This document shows, piece by piece, positions 59,642-64,000 of a stretch of DNA of 64,000 bases. The DNA comes from Glaesserella sp041814905. Its GTDB lineage: Bacteria > Pseudomonadota > Gammaproteobacteria > Enterobacterales > Pasteurellaceae. How positions within the stretch are numbered: the stretch's first letter is position 1; every line of letters starts with the position of its first letter. The translations under genes were made by a program, and so were the position numbers. The stretch is from contig NZ_JBGXYA010000053.1 of NCBI RefSeq assembly GCF_041814905.1, positions 4,948 through 68,947 of the forward strand. Reading direction: 5' to 3'. The notes under the pieces are model-generated. The model was given only the letters and a program-made list of their open reading frames with translations, ran no database searches and was not told where the DNA came from.

Positions 59642-60334
59642 TTAATCTAAACTATTTAGCATCGCTAATACGATTAAAGATGATTTTTCCGCCGCTAATG
59701 GTAAAAATTCATCAAATGAAAGATGCGATTCTTTATCGGCGACATCCGAGATCGCTCGTACCACAACAAAAGGTACTTTAAAGGCATGGCATACTTGAGC
59801 AATCGATGCCGCTTCCATTTCCACCGCAGACACCTGCGGAAAATCATGGCGAATGCGGGCAATGACTTCGCTGCCGTTTACAAATAGATCACCGCTACAA
59901 ACCAAACCCAGTACGGCATTTAAGCCGGCTTTTTGGGATTCTTTCATCGCAATATCAATTAAATGCGCATCTGCAGTAAATGCTGAAGGATTACCCGGTA
60001 ATTGCCCTTTTGCATAGCCAAAAGCTGTCACATCTACATCGTGATGACGTACTTCGGTAGAAATCACAAGATCGCCCACATTTAAATTCGGATCCAAACC
60101 ACCGGCTGAGCCGGTGTTAATCACCATATCAGGCTTCATTAATTGCAATAATAATGTCGTACCAATCGCCGCTGCGGTTTTACCGATACCCGATTGAAGT
60201 AACGCGACTTCAGTATTATTAATCTTCCCTTGGTAGATTTTACAGTCGGCAATTTCGGTTAATTTTGTTTCAACCATATAGCTTAACAAGATTTGAATTT
60301 CTTGTTCCATTGCGCCGACAATACCTAATTTCAT
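59642..60334 (-). CDS. mtnN: 5'-methylthioadenosine/S-adenosylhomocysteine nucleosidase
   Basis: Cleaves MTA, SAH and deoxyadenosine; feeds methionine salvage and autoinducer-2 synthesis. 230 residues. Marks: GIVGAMEQEIQIL with Glu near residue 12, NTGSAGG near residue 77, and VEMEAASIAQVCH with the substrate-binding Met-Glu near residue 173, then RAISDVAD with the catalytic Asp near residue 197. Also called pfs. AGGAGAG before ATG. Confidence 0.97.
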   Translation of the reverse strand: MKLGIVGAMEQEIQILLSYMVETKLTEIADCKIYQGKINNTEVALLQSGIGKTAAAIGTTLLLQLMKPDMVINTGSAGGLDPNLNVGDLVISTEVRHHDVDVTAFGYAKGQLPGNPSAFTADAHLIDIAMKESQKAGLNAVLGLVCSGDLFVNGSEVIARIRHDFPQVSAVEMEAASIAQVCHAFKVPFVVVRAISDVADKESHLSFDEFLPLAAEKSSLIVLAMLNSLD

Positions 60335-60421
60335 CTTTCTCTCCTCTGTTTTTTTATGTTATTTCTTTTCCAATCTTTTGTTCTGAGAATAAAATCCTGA
60401 ACAAATAACCAAAGCCATTGC

Positions 60422-60622
60422 CTAATAGTGCGGTGGCGGGGTTTCTTCGGCTTGACTGGCAATTTGACTAATTTGTGCGCCTTTCAACTTCTCAGCCAAT
60501 TGGCGAACTTGGTTTTGTAGCTTATCCAAAGCAAATTGCTGTTGAATTAACGCTTGATTGAGTTCTTCGATCACCTGATCTTGAAAAGAGACTTTGGTTT
60601 CCAACTCGGTCAAATAAGCCAT
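60422..60622 (-). CDS. slyX: SlyX-like protein
   Basis: 66-residue coiled-coil protein of unknown function. The end SQAEETPPPHY is identical to E. coli SlyX, and the heptad pattern (LETKVSFQDQVIEELNQAL) fits. The frame opens at 60682, but ATG 60622 (MAYLTELE) agrees with homologues; its ribosome site is weak. Divergent from fkpA, the same arrangement as in E. coli. Confidence 0.88.
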   Translation of the reverse strand: MAYLTELETKVSFQDQVIEELNQALIQQQFALDKLQNQVRQLAEKLKGAQISQIASQAEETPPPHY

Positions 60623-60741
60623 TATTTTTTCGAAATTTCGCTGCATTTTGGAATAAATCAGTTGTGTTATAAAGAAATACACTTTACCCTATCCACCTTT
60701 GTTTTAACAATAACTAATTAAACTTATTAAAAGGAAATCCT

Positions 60742-61461
60742 ATGCAAAAATTTACACGTTCAACATTGGCAATTCTCGCAAGCGGCGTATTTGCAACACA
60801 AGTTGCTTTAGCCGAAAAAGCGGACACGAAATTCGTGGACGACTCTTCCTACGCGGTTGGTGTATTAATGGGGAAAAATATTGAAGGCGTAATCGAATCT
60901 CAAAAAGATATTTTCTCCTATAACCAAGATCGCATTCTTGCCGGTGTTCAGGACACATTGAAAAAAAGCGGCAAATTAACCGATGAAGATTTGCAGAAAC
61001 AACTTAAAGCGTTAGATACCTATCTACAAGAGCAAGAAGATAAAATTCTTGCAGAAAGGAGTAAATCAACTATCGAAGCCGGTGATAAATATCGTGTGGA
61101 ATATGAAAAAAAATCCGGAGTGAAAAAAACCTCCTCGGGCTTACTGTATAAAATCGAAAAAGCCGGAGAAGGCGATTCACCAAAAGCCGAAGACACTGTA
61201 AAAGTCCACTATAAAGGTACATTACCGGACGGCACGGTTTTCGACAGCTCTTACGACCGTGGTGAACCTATCGAATTCCAATTAAGCCAATTAATCCCGG
61301 CTTGGGTTGAAGCGATTCCAATGCTGAAAAAAGGTGGAAAAATGGAAATCGTTGTACCGCCTAAGTTAGGTTACGGCGATCGCCAAGCGGGTAAAATTCC
61401 GGCAAATTCTACGTTAGTATTTGAAATTGAATTATTAGATTTCAGCCCTGCTAAAAAATAA
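60742..61461 (+). CDS. fkpA: FKBP-type peptidyl-prolyl isomerase (FkpA-like), periplasmic
   Basis: Periplasmic folding catalyst and chaperone, 239 residues. Signal peptide with cleavage after ALA at residue 24 (QVALAEK). Helical dimerisation domain (about 30-125), then a C-terminal FKBP domain (VKVHYKGTLPDGTVFDSSYD near residue 152, GYGDRQAGKIPANSTLVFEI near the end). AAGGAAA before ATG. Next to slyX and yheO-tusDCB, the conserved neighbourhood. Confidence 0.94.
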   Translation: MQKFTRSTLAILASGVFATQVALAEKADTKFVDDSSYAVGVLMGKNIEGVIESQKDIFSYNQDRILAGVQDTLKKSGKLTDEDLQKQLKALDTYLQEQEDKILAERSKSTIEAGDKYRVEYEKKSGVKKTSSGLLYKIEKAGEGDSPKAEDTVKVHYKGTLPDGTVFDSSYDRGEPIEFQLSQLIPAWVEAIPMLKKGGKMEIVVPPKLGYGDRQAGKIPANSTLVFEIELLDFSPAKK

Positions 61462-61475
61462 TTGATTTTGACATC

Positions 61476-61546
61476 ACGGAAAGCTGTTTTTGCAAAAAAG
61501 AGGACAAATCCTACCGCTTGTATCAACGGCTTTCCGTCAGTTTTTT
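61476..61546 (+). terminator. Terminator-like hairpin after fkpA
   Basis: ACGGAAAGC (61476-61484) and GCTTTCCGT (61529-61537) enclose a 44-base loop holding an uptake-signal-like ACCGCTTGT; T6 follows at 61541-61546. Confidence 0.55.
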
Positions 61547-61556
61547 GGGTAATCAA

Positions 61557-62213
61557 ATGACATCAAAATTCAATCCGCTTTCTGATGAAGATCACGCAAT
61601 TCTTGCTTCCTATTTCCCCGTTGTTGACGGTATCGCAGCGCTGCTCGGCGAGCATTGTGAAATTGTGCTTCACTCCCTCGAATTCCTTGAACACTCCGCA
61701 ATTTATATCGTAAACGGACATAATACCGACCGTAAAATCGGATCACCGATTACCGATCGCGCCTTATGGTCTCTACACCATATGCAAACGGACAGCGTAT
61801 CTAAACCCTATTTTACCCGTGCGAAAGGCGGGATATTGATGAAATCGATCACCATTGCAATCCGCAACGGCAAACAACACGTAATTGGCTTAATTTGCAT
61901 CAATATTAACCTTGATGTACCGGTCTCACAGTTCTTAAACAGTTTTATTGCACCTAAAGAAAGCGATAACAATGTCAATTTTGCCAGTTCGGTAGAAGAT
62001 CTTGTGGCTCAAACCATCGAAAACACCATTGAAGAAGTCAGCAATGATCGCAATGTGTCGAATAACAATAAAAACCGCCATATTGTCACTTCATTGTTCG
62101 AAAAAGGAATTTTCGATATTAAAGATGCCATTAACCAAGTTGCGGAAAGGCTCGATATTTCACGCCATACGGTTTATCTCTACATTCGCCAAATCAAGCA
62201 GGACGGTGAATAG
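61557..62213 (+). CDS. yheO: YheO-family PAS/HTH regulator-like protein
   Basis: 218 residues. N-terminal YheO-type PAS-like domain (YFPVVDGIAALLGEHCEIVL near residue 20, KSITIAIRNGKQHVIGLIC) and a C-terminal helix-turn-helix (FDIKDAINQVAERLDISRHT VYLYIR near residue 190). Always found upstream of tusDCB; may regulate or act with sulfur relay, though function is unproven. ATG 61557 chosen over 61518. Its TAG stop overlaps the tusD GTG start by one base. Confidence 0.9.
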   Translation: MTSKFNPLSDEDHAILASYFPVVDGIAALLGEHCEIVLHSLEFLEHSAIYIVNGHNTDRKIGSPITDRALWSLHHMQTDSVSKPYFTRAKGGILMKSITIAIRNGKQHVIGLICININLDVPVSQFLNSFIAPKESDNNVNFASSVEDLVAQTIENTIEEVSNDRNVSNNNKNRHIVTSLFEKGIFDIKDAINQVAERLDISRHTVYLYIRQIKQDGE

Positions 62214-62566
62214 TGCAATACGTACTGGCAATAAAACAAGGTGTCTATGGCTCACAGGGGGCTTTTTTAGCCTATCAAGTTGCCGAAGAACTACTCCGCG
62301 CCGGACATAGCATCAAACAGATTTTTTTCTTTCAAGACGGCGTCAGTAACGCCAACAAATGGGTTGATCCGGCAAGTGATGAAGTTAATTTAGTCGAATT
62401 TTGGAAAACATTAGCGGAAACTCACCGCTTGTCACTACATCTCTGTATTTCAGCCGCACAACGACGTGGTATCGTGACAGAAAATGTAGCTGAAGGCTTC
62501 GTATTAGCCGGACTGGGTGAATTCAGCCAAGCCCTTTTTAGTGCAGATCGCCTGCTGACGTTTTAA
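62213..62566 (+). CDS. tusD: Sulfurtransferase complex subunit TusD
   Basis: Sulfur relay from TusA to TusE/MnmA for 2-thiouridine in tRNA wobble bases. 117 residues of the DsrE family. Conserved sulfur-carrying Cys in LHLCISAAQRRGIV near residue 77. GTG start overlapping the yheO stop (TAGTG). Followed by tusC after 1 base. Confidence 0.93.
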   Translation: MQYVLAIKQGVYGSQGAFLAYQVAEELLRAGHSIKQIFFFQDGVSNANKWVDPASDEVNLVEFWKTLAETHRLSLHLCISAAQRRGIVTENVAEGFVLAGLGEFSQALFSADRLLTF

Positions 62567-62567
62567 G

Positions 62568-62939
62568 ATGAAAAAATATAAACTTGCTATCCTATTTACT
62601 CAACCGCCTTTTGGCTCTTCAACCAGCCGAGAAGGCTTGGATGCCCTGCTCGCAGCCAGCGCTTTTTGTCAGGAAGATGAGATCGCCATCTGTTTTTTAA
62701 ATGATGGCGTATTTAATTTGCTCGCGAATCAAGATCCGCAAATTATCTTACAGAAAGATCATGTCTCCGCCTTCAAATTGCTTGAACTCTATGATCTCAA
62801 CGAATGTTTTGTTTGCCAACAATCGATCGCACAGCGCCTATTAAACGACGCAACGTGGATCTTATCCGATATGCGAATTGTTCCCCGACAAACGATATTT
62901 TCCGTGTTAAGCTATTCGGAAAAAGTGTTGACCTTCTGA
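62568..62939 (+). CDS. tusC: Sulfurtransferase complex subunit TusC
   Basis: 123-residue DsrF-type subunit of TusBCD. Starts KLAILFTQPPFGSSTSREGL and has AISFCFLNDGV-like segment EIAICFLNDGVFNLL near residue 45. Between tusD and tusB. Confidence 0.92.
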   Translation: MKKYKLAILFTQPPFGSSTSREGLDALLAASAFCQEDEIAICFLNDGVFNLLANQDPQIILQKDHVSAFKLLELYDLNECFVCQQSIAQRLLNDATWILSDMRIVPRQTIFSVLSYSEKVLTF

Positions 62940-62947
62940 GGAATCCT

Positions 62948-63211
62948 ATGCTTTATACTTTTGCAAAATCACATTACGACACAGCAGATCTCCATGCTAT
63001 TTTGGAACAGATCAAGCCACAAGATGCGATTGTTTTATGGCAAGACGGCGTTCTACAAGCGGTCAAAAATCCCGAATTATTTGCAAATTTTAATACGTTC
63101 GTACTTAAAAATGACCTAGCCGCCCGTGGACTTTCCACTTCTCTCAACACCATTTCCCTGACCGAATTTGTCGCACTCAGCGAACAATATTTCCCCCAAC
63201 TTGCGCTCTAA
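62948..63211 (+). CDS. tusB: Sulfurtransferase complex subunit TusB
   Basis: 87-residue DsrH-type subunit. MLYTFAKSHYDTADLHAIL and DAIVLWQDGVLQAV near residue 30 fit TusB. GAGGA precedes ATG 62948; a longer frame from 62804 overlaps tusC and is rejected. An uptake signal (ACAAGCGGT, about 63055) sits inside the coding region. Confidence 0.9.
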   Translation: MLYTFAKSHYDTADLHAILEQIKPQDAIVLWQDGVLQAVKNPELFANFNTFVLKNDLAARGLSTSLNTISLTEFVALSEQYFPQLAL

Positions 63212-63224
63212 ATAAGGAATTAAC

Positions 63225-63854
63225 ATGGATTTACACCACATCCGTGAAGATTATAGTAAGCAGGCACTATCCAAATCACAATGTGCCGAAAATCCATTCA
63301 TCCAGTTCAAACAGTGGCTTGATGAAGCGATAAAATCTAAAGTCAATGAACCTACTGCAATGAATGTCGCCACGGTTCTTAATGGCAAACCCTCAAGCAG
63401 AATGGTTCTGCTAAAAGAATTGAAAGATCAAGGTTTTGTATTTTTTACTAATTATTTGAGTAGAAAAGGACAAAATATCGAGCATAGCCCTTATGTTGCA
63501 TTGACATTTTTTTGGCCAGAACTTGAAAGGCAAGTGCGAGCGGAAGGTAAAGTAGAAAAAGTTCCTCCGGAAGAATCCGACAGCTATTTTCAATCCCGTC
63601 CTTACACCAGCCGCATTGGAGCTTGGGCAAGCGAGCAGAGCAAAGTGATATCAGGTAAGCAAGAGCTACTCACACGAGCAGCAAAATTTGCCTTGGTGCA
63701 TCCTATCTCCGTACCAAGGCCACCTCACTGGGGCGGCTATATCGTCATTCCAGACTATATCGAATTTTGGCAAGGCAGGCCCAGCCGATTACACGACCGA
63801 ATTTGTTATCAATTAATCGAAGGCAATTGGATTAAAGCAAGGCTAGCGCCTTAA
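63225..63854 (+). CDS. pdxH: Pyridoxamine 5'-phosphate oxidase
   Basis: FMN enzyme that makes pyridoxal phosphate. 209 residues. Marks: DEAIKSKVNEPTAMNVATV, SSRMVLLKELKDQGFVFFTN near residue 58, RQVRAEGKVEKV near residue 103, and FWQGRPSRLHDRICY near residue 185; C-terminal RLAP is intact. AAGGAA before ATG. The IS element begins about 10 bases after the stop, so the gene escaped damage. Confidence 0.96.
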   Translation: MDLHHIREDYSKQALSKSQCAENPFIQFKQWLDEAIKSKVNEPTAMNVATVLNGKPSSRMVLLKELKDQGFVFFTNYLSRKGQNIEHSPYVALTFFWPELERQVRAEGKVEKVPPEESDSYFQSRPYTSRIGAWASEQSKVISGKQELLTRAAKFALVHPISVPRPPHWGGYIVIPDYIEFWQGRPSRLHDRICYQLIEGNWIKARLAP

Positions 63855-63863
63855 TCACAAACA

Positions 63864-64000
63864 TGATCTGCCCCCCAAAAGTTGGACAGGTTATTCACGT
63901 AAATATTGAGCTCGGTATTGTGCCGGGCTCAATCCTTTTAAGTCGGGTTTAATTCGTTTTTGGTTGTAATACACCAAATATTCTTCAATTTCTGCCTGTA
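63864..64000. mobile_element. Edge of an IS3-family insertion sequence
   Basis: From about 63864 the DNA reads TGATCTGCCCCCCAAAAG, a TG-starting IS3-type terminus, followed by the end of a transposase on the minus strand. The other end lies outside the window, so length and target duplication cannot be checked. Confidence 0.75.
63891..64000 (-). CDS. IS3-family (IS150-like) transposase OrfB, C-terminal end
   Basis: The last 35-36 codons are readable: YLVYYNQKRIKPDLKGLSP followed by AQYRAQ, then TAA (63891-63893). The YYNxxRIK...LKGLSPxQYR pattern is the standard DDE integrase C-terminus of IS150-group elements. The gene runs off the window edge. Confidence 0.85.
   Translation of the reverse strand, partial: QAEIEEYLVYYNQKRIKPDLKGLSPAQYRAQYLRE

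Noticed and set aside
62804..62947. 5' extension of TusB overlapping tusC
   Set aside because: Overlaps tusC in another frame; GAGGA-ATG at 62948 gives the normal TusB length.
1..64000. CRISPR array, prophage, tRNA or rRNA genes
   Set aside because: No regularly spaced repeats with spacers, no phage structural genes and no tRNA or rRNA sequence was recognised; the many uptake-signal repeats are dispersed and not an array.

Overview
The window looks like chromosome of a Pasteurellaceae bacterium from the Actinobacillus pleuropneumoniae-like ('Apl') branch. The main clue is the many copies of the Apl-type DNA uptake signal core ACAAGCGGT, often followed by a TTTGCAA tract. Many sit just after stop codons, and several occur as inverted pairs that act as hairpin terminators. 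Other family markers are dprA (competence), the fused glutathione synthetase gshF, the rimO-NGT (HMW1C-like N-glycosyltransferase) pair and the merged ula/yia ascorbate locus. I cannot name the species.

Layout. 1-5.1 kb: 3' part of fumC, a PACE efflux gene, dprA, def, a GST-like gene and hldD. 5.1-11.7 kb: a minus-strand sugar operon (GH32 beta-fructosidase, LacI regulator, CUT1 ABC transporter). 11.9-22.1 kb: mixed housekeeping genes, including a HAD phosphatase, a short CDF metal exporter behind a MerR-type promoter, two LysR regulators, tldD and prmA. 22.3-27.4 kb: dmsABC, a TorD-like chaperone and a NapF-like ferredoxin behind an FNR-type site. 27.5-46.4 kb: a large L-ascorbate / 2,3-diketo-L-gulonate catabolic island. 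46.5-50.5 kb: tartrate uptake and dehydration (LysR, DASS transporter, ttdA, ttdB). 50.6-63.9 kb: a glutaredoxin-2 relic, hxpB-like phosphatase, gshF, lysA, lptM, a glycine-zipper lipoprotein, NGT, rimO, mtnN, slyX, fkpA, yheO, tusDCB and pdxH. The window ends in the edge of an IS3-family element.

How the ascorbate island works. The PTS (UlaAB, UlaC) delivers ascorbate-6-phosphate, which UlaG opens to 3-keto-L-gulonate-6-phosphate. In parallel the YiaMNO TRAP transporter imports 2,3-diketo-L-gulonate, YiaK reduces it and LyxK phosphorylates it to the same compound. UlaD, UlaE and UlaF then lead to D-xylulose-5-phosphate. UlaR, YiaJ and probably CRP control the two halves. The unusual part is a cassette of four genes (CUT2-type ABC transporter plus an SMP-30-type lactonase) lying between yiaO and lyxK, genes that are adjacent in E. 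coli. My best guess is a third entry route for a lactone such as dehydroascorbate or an aldonolactone. This is inference from context.

Many start codons were moved inward from the longest open frame, using ribosome binding sites and recalled family N-termini. The evidence fields say where. All family calls come from reading motifs and remembered homologues; no database search was run.
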